NCBI RefSeq assembly: GCF_963676685.1
Contig: NC_092354.1
Span: forward strand, 75,467,335-75,531,334
Source: Mytilus edulis
Taxonomy: Eukaryota; Mollusca; Bivalvia; Mytilida; Mytilidae
DNA: 64,000 nucleotides
Direction: 5' to 3'
Shown here: positions 25,229 to 36,904 of the stretch, piece after piece
Layout of the letters: every line of letters begins with the position of its first letter
How positions within the stretch are numbered: the first letter of the stretch is position 1
The notes under the pieces: model-generated
The model's input: the letters and a program-made list of their open reading frames with translations, nothing else
The model's database searches: none
What the model was told of the DNA's origin: nothing
Program-made: the position numbers and the translations under genes

Positions 25229-26692
25229 TAGAGGCTCTAAAGAGCCTGTGTCGCTCACCTTGGTCTATGTGAATATTAAACAATGGACACAGATGGATTC
25301 ATGACAAAATTGTGTTTTGGTGATGGTGATGTGTTTGTTGATCTTACTTTACTAAACATTCTTGCTGCTTACAATTATCTCTATCTATAACAGTACTTTC
25401 TGTGGAAAATGTTATTGAAAATCTTCAAATTTTAAGAAAATTGTTAAAAATTGACTATGAAGGGCAATAACTCCTTAGGGGGTCAATTGACTATTTTGGT
25501 CATACTGACTTATTTTTAGTTCTTACTTTGCTGTACATTATTGCCGTTTACAGTTTATCTCTATCTATAATAATATTCAAGATAATAACAAAAAAACAGC
25601 AAAATTTCCTCAAAATTACCAATTCAGGGGCAGCAACCTAACAACCGATTATCCGATTCATCTGAAAATTCCAGGGCAGATAGATCGTGACCTGATCAAC
25701 AATTTTACTTCCTGTCAGATTTGCTCTTAATGCTTTGGTTTTTGAGTTATAAGCCAAAAACTGCATTTTACCCCCATGTTCCATTTTTAGCCATGGCAGC
25801 CATCTTGGTTTGTTGGCCGAGTTACCGGACACATTTTTTAAACTAGATACCACAATGATGATTATGGCCAAGTTAGGTTAAATTTGGCCCAGTAGTGTCA
25901 GAGGAGAAGATTTTTCTAAAAGATTACTAAGATTTACGAAAAATGGTTAAAAATTGACTATAAAGGGCAATAACTCCTAAAGTGGTCAACTGACCATTTT
26001 GGTCATGTTGACTTATTTGTAGATCTTACTTTGCTGAACATTATTGCTGTTTACAGTTTATCTCTATCTATAATAATATTCAAGATAATAACCAACCAGG
26101 TGCTCCGCAGGGCGCAGCTTTATACGACCACAGAGGTCGAACCCTGAACAGTTGGGGCAAGTATGGACAAAACATTCAAGCGTGATACAGCTCTGAATTT
26201 GGATTGTGATCAAATTTTTGACATTACATGTTTTTTTTTTACACAAAACAAATGTCAAGATTTTAGAAATCAATTAAAGATTTCTTCTTCAAACTTTTTA
26301 AATCTAAAATTAAATAGTTGACACAGCATAGGTTTCTGACACAGAATGAATGTGGTCTAATGAACTTAAAAGGTTTTTTTTGCCTTTGAGCAATTCACTA
26401 TGCTGTTGAATATTAATCCTCTCAAAAAAATGTTTGAGGAAATTTTCTTTTTATTTATGAAATCTGAAATGAGAAAAATTTAACCCCCCCCTTTTTTTCA
26501 CATCCCCGTTTCCCTTTTTCCAAAACTGATATCAATTCAAATTTCTAATGGAGTTTGCAACAATAACTACTCTTTTAAATACATCATAAAATATTAAAAT
26601 GTAAAATAAAGTGCTTGTTATCACTGAATGGTAAAGATTGGTTGGTAGTACAAGTGAATATACATTGTTTATTGTATAAAACAATAAAAAAA

Positions 26693-26971
26693 CTTCATCA
26701 GCAACATTTTATATTGGCAAATTTCCAATGAAGTTGTTTACATAAAGTTATTGGCAAATAAAAATAGAAAATGACATCATAGTCATGTCTGGCAAATGTC
26801 CAACATACATTATCTAAAAACATTTTAGATAAGATAAGGAAAAAAAGCTTCATCAGCAACATTTTATATTGGCAAATTTCCAATGAAGTTATTTACATAA
26901 AGTTATTGGCAAATAAAAATAGAAAATGACATCATAGTCATGTCTGGCAAATTTCCAACATAAATTATCAA
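26693..26971. repeat. Direct repeat, period 155 bp
   Basis: CTTCATCAGCAACATTTTAT begins at 26693 and again at 26848, and about 123 bp following are nearly identical. A tandem duplication within the nested element. Confidence 0.9.
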
Positions 26972-28102
26972 CTACTATTCTATACAAAGAAAGATAACTC
27001 CAATTGAAAATTAATTGCTATTGCACAATATTGTGCAATTAGATATTTCTTGCTATTGTGCAATACTGTGCAATTGAAAATTTCTTGCTATTGCACAATA
27101 CTTGATATGGAATCCTGATTTGGACCAACTTGAAAACTGGGCCCATAATCAAAAATCAAAGTACATATTTAGATAAAGCATATCAAATAAGCCCAATAAT
27201 TTAATTTTTGTTAAAATCAAACTTAGTTTAATTTTGGACCCTTTTGACCTTAATGTAGACCAATTTGAAAACTGGACCAAAAATTAAGAATCTACATACA
27301 CAGTTAGATTTGGCATATCAAAGAACCCATTTATTCAATTTTTGATGAAATCTAACAAAGTTTAATTTTGGACCCCCATTTGGACCAACTTGAAAACTAG
27401 GCCAATAATTAAAAATCTAAGTACATTTTTAAATTCAGCATATCAAAGAACCCCAAGGATTTAATTTTTGTTAAATCAAACTAAGTTTAATTTTGGACCC
27501 TTTGGACCTTAATGTAGACCAATTTGAAAACGGGACCAAAAATTAAGAATCTACATACATAGTTAGATTCGGCATATCAAAGAACCCCAATTATTTAATT
27601 TTTGACGAAATCACACAAAGTTCAATTTTGGACCCTTTGGGACCCTAATATATAAACTGTTGTGACCTCAACTCCAAAAATCAATCCCAACCTTCCTTTT
27701 GTGGTCATAAACCTTGTGTTAAAATTTCATTGATTTCTATTTACTTATACTAAAGTTATTGTGCGAAAACCAAGAATAATGCTTATTTGGGCCCTTTTTT
27801 GGCCCTTAATTCCTAACTGTTGGAACCAAAACTCCCAAAATCAATCCCAACCTTCCTTTTGTGGTCATAAACATTGTGTCAAAATTTCATAGATTTCTAT
27901 TCACTCAAACTAAAGTTATAGTGCAAAAACCAAGAAAATGCTTATTTGGGCCCTTTTTGGCCCCTAATTCCTAAAATATTGGGACCAAAACTCCCAAAAT
28001 CAATCCTAACCTTCCTTTTGTGGTCATAAACCTTGTGTTAAAATTTCATTGATTTCTATTCACTTTTACTAAAGTTAGAGTGCGAAAACTAAAAGTATTC
28101 GG

Positions 28103-28145
28103 ACGACGACGACGACGACGACGCCGCCGCCGACGACGACGCCAA
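28103..28145. repeat. (GAC)n trinucleotide run
   Basis: GACGACGACGACGACGACG with GCC interruptions near the end of the nested element. Confidence 0.9.
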
Positions 28146-29104
28146 CGTGATAGCAATATACGACCATAAAATTAGTATTTTTGCGGTCGTATAAAAACAG
28201 CAAAATTTTCTTAAAATTATCAATTCAGGGGCAGCAACCCAACAACGGTTGTCCGATTCATCTGAAAATTTCAGGGCAGATAGATCTTGACCTGATCAAC
28301 AATTTTACCCCATGTCAGATTTGCTCTAAATGCTTTGGTTTTTGAGTTATAAGCCAAAAACTGCATTTTACCCCTATGTTCTATTTTTAGCCATGGCGAC
28401 CATCTTGGTTGGTTGGCCGGGTCACGCCACACATTTTTTAAACTAGATACCCCAATGATGATTGTGGCCAAGTTTGGATTAATTTGTCCCAATAGTTTCA
28501 GAGGAGAAGTTTTTTGTAAAAGATAACTAAGATTTACGAAAAATGGTTAAAAATGGACTAAAAAGGGCAATAACTCCTAAAGGGGTCAACTGACCATTTC
28601 GGTCACTTGACTTATTTGTAAATCTTACTTTGCTGAACATTATTTCTGTGTACAGTTTATCTCTATCTATAATAATATTTAAGATAATAACCAAAAACAG
28701 CAAAATTTCCTTAAAATTATCAATTCAGGGGCAGCAACCCAACAACGGGTTGTCCGATTCATCTGAAAATTTCAGGGCAGATAGATCTTGACCTGATAAA
28801 CGATTTTACCCCATGTCAGATTTGCTCTAAATGATTTGGTTTTTGAGTGTTAAGCCAAAAACTGCATTTTACCCCTATGTTCTATTTTTAGCCATGGCGG
28901 CCATCTTGGTTGGTTGGCCGGGTCACGCCACACATTTTTTAAACTAGATACCCCAATGATGATTATGGCCAAGTTTGGTTTAATTTGGCCCAGTAGTTTC
29001 AGAGGAGAAGATTTTTGTAAAAGTTAACGACGACGGACGACGACGGACGCCGGACGCAAAGTGATGGGAAAAGCTCACTTGGCCCTTCGGGCCAGGTGAG
29101 CTAA

Positions 29105-31690
29105 AAAGTTTAAAACAAAACGCTTAAATTGTTTTAAGCTTTATCAAATTATCATAAATGTGTAACTAAATTTTACAAAAGCATTTCAACCTCAATATGT
29201 AATTGAAATAATCGATGATGTCCTTAAAAAGTGGCAGCCCTGTCACATTTGACCCCAAAAATGAAGAAGGTCAATGTTGATGTCGTCCTGATTGTAAACC
29301 ATTAAAAAAAATATGGTTGTTTTATTCTCTTGTTTTAGAGTGTCAGGTATTTTATATTGGTATACATGTAGATTCTTAGTGGCAGATCCAGAACTTTTTG
29401 TACTCTGACTGACCTTAGGGGGCCACTCTCAAGTCATGCTTCAGTGATTTCCAATATAATTAACCAAAATTTTTTCAACAAAAGGACTTCATCAAGCCCC
29501 CTGGATCAGCCTATGGTGCTCATTACAAAGTACATCAATATTTTAAATGTAAACTGTTCCAGCACATTTTTCAATGCAGTTTGGCTCAATCTTAATTACA
29601 CCTACATGTAGGAAAGATGGAAAAATCCACAAAATTTGTAGTCTGTGTTGTAAAAATGGTCAATAGCTGTATACTATAAAAATATTTTGATATCTTGCAT
29701 GGCAATGTTAATATAGTCAATAATATGTCAACGTTTGTGTATGCACATGTGTACTTGTTTGTATTCTTAAATCTTTGAACTTTCATTTCATTTGAGACTG
29801 AGTTATATTTGTAAGTCAATAACAAGAAGAATCTTTTTCTATGAAATATTACATGCAACTTTCTAACAAGTAAAAATAACTATTTGAGACTAACTTTAAT
29901 ATCTTACCTTCTTTCATTCATTTTGTACATGCAGTTTATGAAAAGTAATTTGTTACATCACAACAACATGTACAACTTATTAAAGAATCAAAGAACTACA
30001 GCAGTGTTTTCATAGTCTGTATGAAAAATAGCAAAATCAGCTAGGATGTTGATTCTATGTATTTTCACTGACTGAAATTATACAAAGACATAATATGAAT
30101 ATTGTTACACCTCAATATGAATTAAAAAGACAACATCGAGTTCTAATACAATATTTATATATTGCAAACATGTAACCAGCTTTTTACATCGAGCAACAAC
30201 CTTAAAACTGACCAGAAAATACATTAACTCTGTTTTTATCTTTGAATGTTAAACATGTTAGAATAACCAGAAACTTTAAGTGTTCTTCAGTGGCGACTTT
30301 ACGACCATAGATAAATAGCACTAATTAATTGCGACAGTTCTATAAAATTCATTCAGATGCTAAGAAAATATTACTATTTAACGGTTAGCAGGTGTCACAG
30401 TTAAAGTTCTTGTAATGTCTATTACAAAAATAATACAAAAAATAGCCTTTTAACAAATATATGGACATGACTATAAAGTACTGGATCATTCAAAGCATAA
30501 ACAAATATTATAGTGAACATGGTGAAGGGTAGCTAAAAGACACATATATAGAGTGAAATAACTTCACAAATGATGGATATATATATTGTTTTGCAACATG
30601 ATACATTGCAAATAGAGATAGGTGAAAATGTTACCTTTACCTATATAATGTTTGGGTTTCATGTGGCTATTAATGCTCTGCAATAAAATAGTGTAATACC
30701 AATGTATATAAAGATTGATAAAAACAGCTTATGTCACACCAAGAAGGATGAGAGACAAAGAAGTTATTGGAAGTTTATTAATATAATCACAAATTTTTTA
30801 TAGTTTTCCTGACCTATCCACATATTTTCAAGCTTGAAAAGATGACCTATTCCAGTTGCACATTTCACCTTGTGTATAGGAAGTGCCCCCCCCCCCCCTC
30901 GAGAGTAATTGTTCTTAAAAAATTTGTGTCCTCCCAACTCAAGTCCATTGAAATGAAACTGAACAACACCTGATACTTGTTTGAATTGAAACTGATACTT
31001 GTTTGAATTCAAATCATTAAACATGTATATATGTGTGTATTAAAAATATAAATAAGAAGATAAAGATGGCATATATACATGTATATATGATTGTCAATGA
31101 GACAACTCTCTGTCAAAGTACATGCAACAATTAATGTATTGAAGTTAGCAATTATAGTTTAAATTACAGATATATAGAAATATTCATACCATACAATGCC
31201 TACACTTTTTCAATGATACATCATGTGTGTTAAAGTACACAAACAACCGGTAATGGTCGCTCATTTGAATAACAATGAAGCGGCATAACATGTGCGTCAA
31301 AATGCAAAATTTGCTTTCGATCTGCAATGATGTTGTTATAAACATTCAAAAACCTATTAAACTTCTATCGGACCTTTAATTTAAAGGAATTTCTTATCCA
31401 AAAACGAGCAATTGTGAAAATTTCATAAAACCAAGACTTGGTTTTATCAGACATGTGTTTTCGCAACATTCTTGGCAATGCTGAACTTTTTCTCAATAAC
31501 CATAATAATTTTGTTTATAAAAATATGATAACATCAAAATTTTTAACTCACAGTACAATATAAACTAATCCAATATAAAATTGGTTTGCTCGATTTTCTT
31601 AATTCAACATTTCAAATTGACGACTTACCTCTTTGAGTAACATCAGTTTTTTCTAATATGGCGCCTATCCGGAAGTTAGGGAGGCCTGGC
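29105..31690. other. Intergenic, no gene identified
   Basis: AT-rich sequence; the open frames are short and without motifs. A family A fragment (GTCAATGAGACAACTCTCTG) lies near 31092 and a C-run at 30887-30898. Confidence 0.35.
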
Positions 31691-31708
31691 AACGGTTTTG
31701 CGGGGAAA

Positions 31709-32320
31709 TCACATTAATGTCGCTGCGGACTCTGCCTTGGCACGCTTTCTCCTTGCTAGGCTCGACATGTCAGAGACGTGTGAGCTCCCACTGTGCGAGG
31801 CGGTCTTGCCCTTAGATGTCCTCGTTTTTGTTGATTTAGCCTTTGTCAAGGTAAGGCGATGCTCGTGCAAAGTTTCAATTGCTAGGTTGACTTTAGACAT
31901 TCGGATATCCGTTGAAAATTTGCACGTATCAATGTCTTGAAGGCTGTCTAATGTTTTTATATTTTTCAGAAATGTCAAGTACTCGTCTGTGAGCCTCTGA
32001 TAATTAGTACAGGCTTGTACAATTTAATCTTGTGCTGTTAACAATTGCTGGAGGTCTTTAGGAGGCTTGTTCGTTTCTAATAACCGAGATTCTAGGTTTG
32101 ACCATAGGGCCTCTAAGTCGTGATAAAACTTGTCACGTTTTTCTATAAAGACTCCCTGTCCCTTTTCGGTAAGTTCACGCACTCGCCTAGTCTCGGCATT
32201 TTTATCTAAATTTGTTGTTTGAGACGGATTGTGTAATAGTTCTAGATCTAGGACATTTCCCTCTGGGGGCTGTATCTCTTCTTGTTGTTCCACATGACTG
32301 GGATCCATGATGTAAATCAA
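31709..32320 (-). pseudogene. BEL/Pao-like gag N-terminal relic (tentative)
   Basis: One frame from the ATG at 32308 (or 32320) to 31709, with a single in-frame TAA near 32024. It contains RRVRELTEKGQ, a charged helical stretch (KRDKFYHDLEALWSNLE), NYQRLTDEYLTFLKN and near the end SLARRKRAKAESAA. This order resembles the helical N-terminal gag region of BEL/Pao-type LTR retroelements in invertebrates; that match is from memory. No nucleocapsid, protease or RT follows, and no LTR was identified. It lies just downstream, on the same strand, of the CR1-like LINE. Confidence 0.5.
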
Positions 32321-32801
32321 CTATTTGTAGGCAAATGAATGTTTGTTCAACGTTGTTGGTTTGCTGCCTATTACGCACAAGCTGTGTTGTTGCGTAGTGT
32401 CAAGGTAACAGCTACGAACGATGCTCCGTTGTATTTCCTGTTCAGGAGATGTGTAAACAAGTTGTTGTCAATTTACTAGCACGAAACGTTCTCCTGGAAA
32501 CTACGTTGTTGGTCTGTTGACTGTCGTGGAGTGGCGTACGTTATCCAAGAAAAACAACAGGCAAGTTTTTTCACTGTAATGGCCGGACCAGTGAGTGTAA
32601 CCAAGACGACTGGGTTTAAGTGAAGATAAAACAATCAGGAGCTGACTTTTATTTCACTACCAATCCAAATGGTGAAAAACTGAAAATACAAATATAAATA
32701 CAATTTTACAATCTGTATCTGTCTGTATCTGTATAGTACTGGAAATGAACTCAAAATACTGAGTAAAACTTATCCAGGAAATGTGTGTGCGCCACTGATG
32801 T

Positions 32802-33200
32802 CTAGTCGCGCGATATAACTGCCTTAAAACTTTCCACAGTTTTACAGTTCACGGCAGCATTTGGTAGTAAGTTCCAATCAATGATAGTTTGTGGAAAAAA
32901 AGAATGTTTATAAATGTCAGTATTTGCTGATAAAAGTTTTATTTGTTTGACGTTAGAAGTTGTGGATGGTCTAGTATTAAATTCTATGTGATGTTCAGTG
33001 GGGATGGCTACCAGGTCGTTCACTATTTTATACAGTAGTACCAGTCGTTGTTCTCGTCTTCGTTCCACAAGAGGTTTCCAACCAAGGTCTTTCATCATGG
33101 AGGTGACACTACTAGTACGTCTATAGTCTTTGAAAACAAATCTAGCTGCTCTTCTTTGTATGTTCTCTATGCGATATATGTCTTTTTGTATGGGTCCCAT
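32802..33200 (-). CDS. C-terminal part of the CR1-like ORF, frame-shifted
   Basis: Continues the RT frame after a one-base shift: KDIYRIENIQRRAARFV, then MMKDLGWKPLVERRREQRL and SFFPQTIIDWNLLP. This is the usual C-terminal tail of CR1/L2-type proteins. The stop at 32802 is probably the natural end. Confidence 0.85.
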   Translation of the reverse strand: MGPIQKDIYRIENIQRRAARFVFKDYRRTSSVTSMMKDLGWKPLVERRREQRLVLLYKIVNDLVAIPTEHHIEFNTRPSTTSNVKQIKLLSANTDIYKHSFFPQTIIDWNLLPNAAVNCKTVESFKAVISRD

Positions 33201-34312
33201 GCAGTGCCTGAGTAATCTAAGACTGATCGAACTAGCGAGATGTAGGCAGTTTCCTTAAAATGTTTGTTGCAGTGTTTAAGGTTCCGTCTGATGAATCCAA
33301 GTGTAGAATTGGCTTTGTTGCAGAATTTGTTTATGTGTGATGACCATTTCAAATTATCGCTAATAATTATACCTAAGTATGGATTTTCATTGACCTGCTC
33401 TAATATGTGGTTACTTAGTGTATAACTGTATGTGAGCGGGGACCGGCTACGGTGAATTGACATGACATAGCATTTACTGGCATTAAAACGCATACCCCAG
33501 TCCTTTGCCCAGTTGTCAAGTGAATCTAGATCTTTCTGTATTTGGAGTTGGTCCTGTGGTGTCTCGATGGTATTATACAGGAGGCAGTCGTCGGCAAACA
33601 GACGTACTTGTGATTTTACACATAGCGGCAAGTCATTAATATGACATAGAAAAAGAAGGGGACCGAGGACAGTTCCTTGGGGCACCCCTGAGTCGACGGA
33701 ACAAGATGAAGAAAATTCTCCTTCGACGATAACTTGCTGTTGGCGTTGCATTAGGAATGATTTAATCCATGCATTTGTATTACCATCAATTCCATAGTTC
33801 TTTAATTTGTGTAAGAGTTTTCGATGAGGCACAGTGTCAAATGCCTTACTAAAGTCCAGTATGGTTAAATCAATTTGCTTCTTGGCATCAAAGGATTTCA
33901 TGATGTCATGCATAGTAATTAGAAGTTGGCTTTCGCAGGAATGGCCACTACGGAAACCATGTTGAAGTGAGGTAAGTATATTATGTGCTTCCAGGTGTTT
34001 CAGGATGTGCCTGCAAACTATGTGTTCAAGGAGTTTGCAGCAAACACAGGTAAGTGATACAGGTCGGTAATTTGCCGCTGTATGTCTATCTCCTTTTTTA
34101 AATATTGGACTGATGTTAGCATTTCTCCAGTCAGATGGAAGAGTACCTGAGTCTAGGCTGAGCTGGAATATGTGACTCATTACTGGTGCTAATTCAATTG
34201 AGCACAGTTTTAATACTTTATTTGCGATGCCGTCTGGTCCACTAGCTTTGCTGATGTTTAAGTTTCTCAATAGTTTTTCTACTCCTTGTACTTCGATGTT
34301 GATGTTTTTCAT
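33167..34312 (-). CDS. LINE reverse transcriptase (fragment of the CR1-like ORF)
   Basis: Contains the RT landmarks in order: KASGPDGI, NYRPVSLTCVCCKLLEHIV, QHGFRSGHSC, DFSKAFDTVPH, GVPQGTVLGPLLF, the catalytic VRLFADDCLLY and NPYLGIIISDNLKW. It ends prematurely by frameshift near 33190. The next frame continues to 32802. The length of RT is normal. It copies the element's RNA at the nicked target. Confidence 0.9.
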   Translation of the reverse strand: MKNINIEVQGVEKLLRNLNISKASGPDGIANKVLKLCSIELAPVMSHIFQLSLDSGTLPSDWRNANISPIFKKGDRHTAANYRPVSLTCVCCKLLEHIVCRHILKHLEAHNILTSLQHGFRSGHSCESQLLITMHDIMKSFDAKKQIDLTILDFSKAFDTVPHRKLLHKLKNYGIDGNTNAWIKSFLMQRQQQVIVEGEFSSSCSVDSGVPQGTVLGPLLFLCHINDLPLCVKSQVRLFADDCLLYNTIETPQDQLQIQKDLDSLDNWAKDWGMRFNASKCYVMSIHRSRSPLTYSYTLSNHILEQVNENPYLGIIISDNLKWSSHINKFCNKANSTLGFIRRNLKHCNKHFKETAYISLVRSVLDYSGTAWDPYKKTYIA

Positions 34313-34531
34313 ATTTGGGTATTTTGATTCATGGGTCTGTGGTAGTTGATCTGATGCGTTTTTCTTGGTGAAGACCGACTTAAATTGGTCGTTTAGTAAT
34401 TCTGCCTTGGATTTGCTGTCCTGATGTAAAATTCCATTTTTTTTTAATTCCAGCTACACCTATATTGTCAGTACGTTTGGACTTTACGTATCGCTAAAAA
34501 GGTTTACTATTACCTTCCGCCAAAGCTGCAT

Positions 34532-36268
34532 CTAGGATTGTGTTGACATACTGCCAGTGAGCTTGTCGTAGAGCTTTTTGTGTAGCTCTTTTATGTTGTT
34601 TGAATTTTGCCCAATCGTCTGGCTTCCTGTGTGTTTAGCTTTCTGAAATAGTTTGTGTTTTCTCCTAATTTTCTTTTTTACGCTGTTTGATAGCCAAGGT
34701 AGACTATGTCTCTTATTTGTTAATTTCCTTGGTACATTAAGGTTGAGTGTTGTTTCTATACCGTTTTTAAGGTTGGTCCACTTATCTTCAACAGAGGTGT
34801 TACTATTGATGATATCAGCGCCAAATTTTATAATGTCAGCTTTGATCTCCTCCCATTTTGCTTTCTTATAAACATAGATTTCTCTTGGTTTTGGTTTATT
34901 ATACTGCGGTTTTAGGTCAGTATCAAGAACAATCATGTTGTGGTCTGATATTCCAGGTAGTGTGTTACATGACTTTACAAGACTTGGATGGTTTGTGAGA
35001 AATAGGTCAAGGATGTTGTTTTCCCGGCTTGGTTTTAGTTGTAGTTGTTCCATACTAAACTCTTCAATAAATTCAAGTAGTTCTTGGTGATGTTTTACTT
35101 GTGCTTTTCCAGTTTTGACTGTGTTGTTGTTCCAGTCAATATGCGGAAGATTAAAGTCTCCTGCAAGTATAATAGGTTTATCTTTGCTGTTTTCACTCAC
35201 ATTTTGTACTGATGTTTTGAGGTTATGCAGTGCGTCTATGCTTGCATTTGGTGGACGGTAGTAGGAACCAATTATGACTGATTTGGTCTTTGTTTGTATT
35301 TCTGCCCATTGTAGTTCACAATCGTTTTCACTGTTTTCAACTGCGGAAGTAGTGAATTTATCATGGACTGCAATGAATACACCTCCCCCGTTTTTATTTC
35401 TGTCCTTGCGAAAAACATTTTTGTTGTACCCATTTGGAAAGATTTCTGCAGTTCGGTGTTCGTTTGCTAACCAAGATTCGCACCCTATGATGACATCAGG
35501 TTTTATGTATTCAACGCTTTCGTTTAGTTCTGATAATTTATTTCTGATACTTTGGCAGTTTATCATAAGGATTCTGAGGTTTTGCTGTTTATGTTCTAGG
35601 CCACTGATTGATTTTGATTTTGAGGCTCTTGATGGTGATTCTTCAGTTGTGCTACTAAGTATTCTTGGTTTTGTACTACTAAATACTGATGGACTGAATG
35701 AAGAGTCAATTGATGGTATTGTTGACATAGAGTCTGTGGACAGTAATGATGATACTGAACTGAGTATGCTAAATTGATTTGATGTTTCTAGTTCATAAGA
35801 ATGGTATGTGAAGCTCCCCACATTTTGGGTACTACCTTTACAGCATATCCAAGACACATTAATATTTTGTATGTTACGTAGTTTAGAGGCACTAAGTTCC
35901 AGACAGTCTGAGTGATACCAAATGCTACACTCATCACAACATATTGCATGTTTGTGTTCCCAAGTAACTGGCACTTCACAATATCCACATGGATATATGG
36001 ACGGGCCTGGGTTCAATTGGACATCTCCCGCAAGTAGGATACATATAAGTGTAAAGTTTGTCCACGCAGAACACGGTGATTTAGGTAACATTTCAATACC
36101 ATGATTTAGATTGGAGTTTTGTTTGAGGACATAGCTGATCATAAGTGTTGAACATTGTGTTCGTAAGGAATATCTCACAAATGGATAGGAATATTGAGAG
36201 TTCAATTCATTAATTTTGAAGACTGATAAACATATAGAGACGATTACGATTTTCAAGATTGCCGCCAT
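34532..36268 (-). CDS. LINE ORF: 2A-like motif, PHD-like finger, APE endonuclease
   Basis: A 578-codon frame starting at an ATG (AAAGATGG context). Residues 1-80 contain two hydrophobic stretches. Residues 81-89 read GDVQLNPGP, a 2A-like sequence with Q where the DxExNPGP consensus has E. Residues 94-143 hold a Cys/His finger (CGYC, CCDEC, WYHSDC, WICC) of PHD type. The rest is an APE/EEP endonuclease: MINCQSIRNK, GCESWL, GSYYRPP, AGDFNLPHIDW and ISDHNMI. This enzyme nicks target DNA to prime reverse transcription. The natural frame should run on into the RT. The last 30 or so codons here are out of frame because of the shift near 34628. Confidence 0.88.
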   Translation of the reverse strand: MAAILKIVIVSICLSVFKINELNSQYSYPFVRYSLRTQCSTLMISYVLKQNSNLNHGIEMLPKSPCSAWTNFTLICILLAGDVQLNPGPSIYPCGYCEVPVTWEHKHAICCDECSIWYHSDCLELSASKLRNIQNINVSWICCKGSTQNVGSFTYHSYELETSNQFSILSSVSSLLSTDSMSTIPSIDSSFSPSVFSSTKPRILSSTTEESPSRASKSKSISGLEHKQQNLRILMINCQSIRNKLSELNESVEYIKPDVIIGCESWLANEHRTAEIFPNGYNKNVFRKDRNKNGGGVFIAVHDKFTTSAVENSENDCELQWAEIQTKTKSVIIGSYYRPPNASIDALHNLKTSVQNVSENSKDKPIILAGDFNLPHIDWNNNTVKTGKAQVKHHQELLEFIEEFSMEQLQLKPSRENNILDLFLTNHPSLVKSCNTLPGISDHNMIVLDTDLKPQYNKPKPREIYVYKKAKWEEIKADIIKFGADIINSNTSVEDKWTNLKNGIETTLNLNVPRKLTNKRHSLPWLSNSVKKKIRRKHKLFQKAKHTGSQTIGQNSNNIKELHKKLYDKLTGSMSTQS

Positions 36269-36299
36269 CTTTTGTTTTGTTTACGATTACCTGGCAACC

Positions 36300-36904
36300 A
36301 ACCCCACTGTGTTTTGACGTTTAAAAGAACATCGTTGGAATTTTCAAACGAATAAATATATATAAATTATAAATATGTAAGGTCTGATGAGTTTTGTGGT
36401 TTTGTTACACTTCAAAATCTGTTTTTGATGCAATTTTTCTCGGAGCTCTTCAAGGTAGTTGTTTCCTTCGCGCATGTGCACACACAATGTGTTCAATGAT
36501 AATTAAAGTCCATTAAAAAGACAGATAAACAGTTCGTAGATATATAAAGCTGTTAATGTTCTTTATAATAATAAAAAGATGAATATTCTTGCACACGTCG
36601 GGTTCTGTCTTGAATTAAATCGTGTAATCGCAGATACGAACAGTTTGGACGGTAAAATGTTCATAGTTTCTTTATAACATAGGGAAATATATTAAAACAG
36701 TTCATCGCTAATGTAAAGACATGATTTGTAATGTTTTAAATGTAACTCACGCTGTGGTTAGCCACGAATTGGTCCTTTGGACAACGTGTTCGATGATTGT
36801 TCCTTGTAGTTATGCACACGACTCGTTTGTTTTACGTCACTCAGAAGAGAGGGGAAAGTAACACGGATTCCTACACTGTCCTGTATAAAACTCCTAAAAC
36901 TGGC
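36300..36904. other. Intergenic between LINE and SINE
   Basis: No ORF or RNA gene was seen. It may contain the LINE 5' UTR. Confidence 0.35.

Larger units (their letters stand above)
26094..28192. mobile_element. 2.1-kb nested element
   Basis: It splits the outer repeat inside AAGATAATAACC|AAAAACAGCAAAA, as shown by the uninterrupted version at 28680-28700. It starts AACCAGGTGCTCCGCAGG and ends with TTTGCGGTCGTAT. TATACGACC near the start and GGTCGTATA at the end are inverted. The interior has repeated TTTAATTTTGGACCC units, three CTTCCTTTTGTGGTCATAAA units and a (GAC)n run. No coding capacity, so non-autonomous. Confidence 0.75.
25229..29104. repeat. Large dispersed repeat (outer element)
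   Basis: Begins CTAGAGGCTCTAAAGAGCCT and GTGTCGCTCACCT and ends GCTCACTTGGCCCTTCGGGC and CAGGTGAGCT, so the ends are complementary at GCTCACC/GGTGAGC. Inside are three tandem units of about 500 bp, starting AATTCAGGGGCAGCAAC at 25621, 28222 and 28722. The first-to-second spacing is about 502 bp once the nested 2.1-kb element is subtracted. I recognise these sequences as abundant in bivalves. Short minus-strand frames recur in each unit and are not genes. A diverged inverted relative lies at 39000-39720. Confidence 0.75.
32700..36268 (-). mobile_element. CR1-like non-LTR retrotransposon, nearly full length
   Basis: Reading on the minus strand, the element has an N-terminal hydrophobic segment, a 2A-like motif, a PHD-like zinc finger, an APE-type endonuclease, a reverse transcriptase and a C-terminal domain. 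The 3' end near 32706 carries short repeats (ACAGATACAGACAGATACAG), as CR1-type elements often do. Visible lesions are a frameshift near 34628, an in-frame TAG near 34500, a frameshift in an A-run near 34440 and a frameshift near 33190. The 5' end is not defined beyond the ATG at 36268. It is inactive as it stands. Confidence 0.85.

Noticed and set aside
25638-28492. Minus-strand frames with similar sequence at 25638-25871 and 28271-28492
   Set aside because: They are the same part of the 500-bp repeat unit, with no domain and no start or splice conservation.
35274-35777. 167-codon plus-strand frame
   Set aside because: Lies opposite the LINE endonuclease frame, which carries all catalytic motifs.
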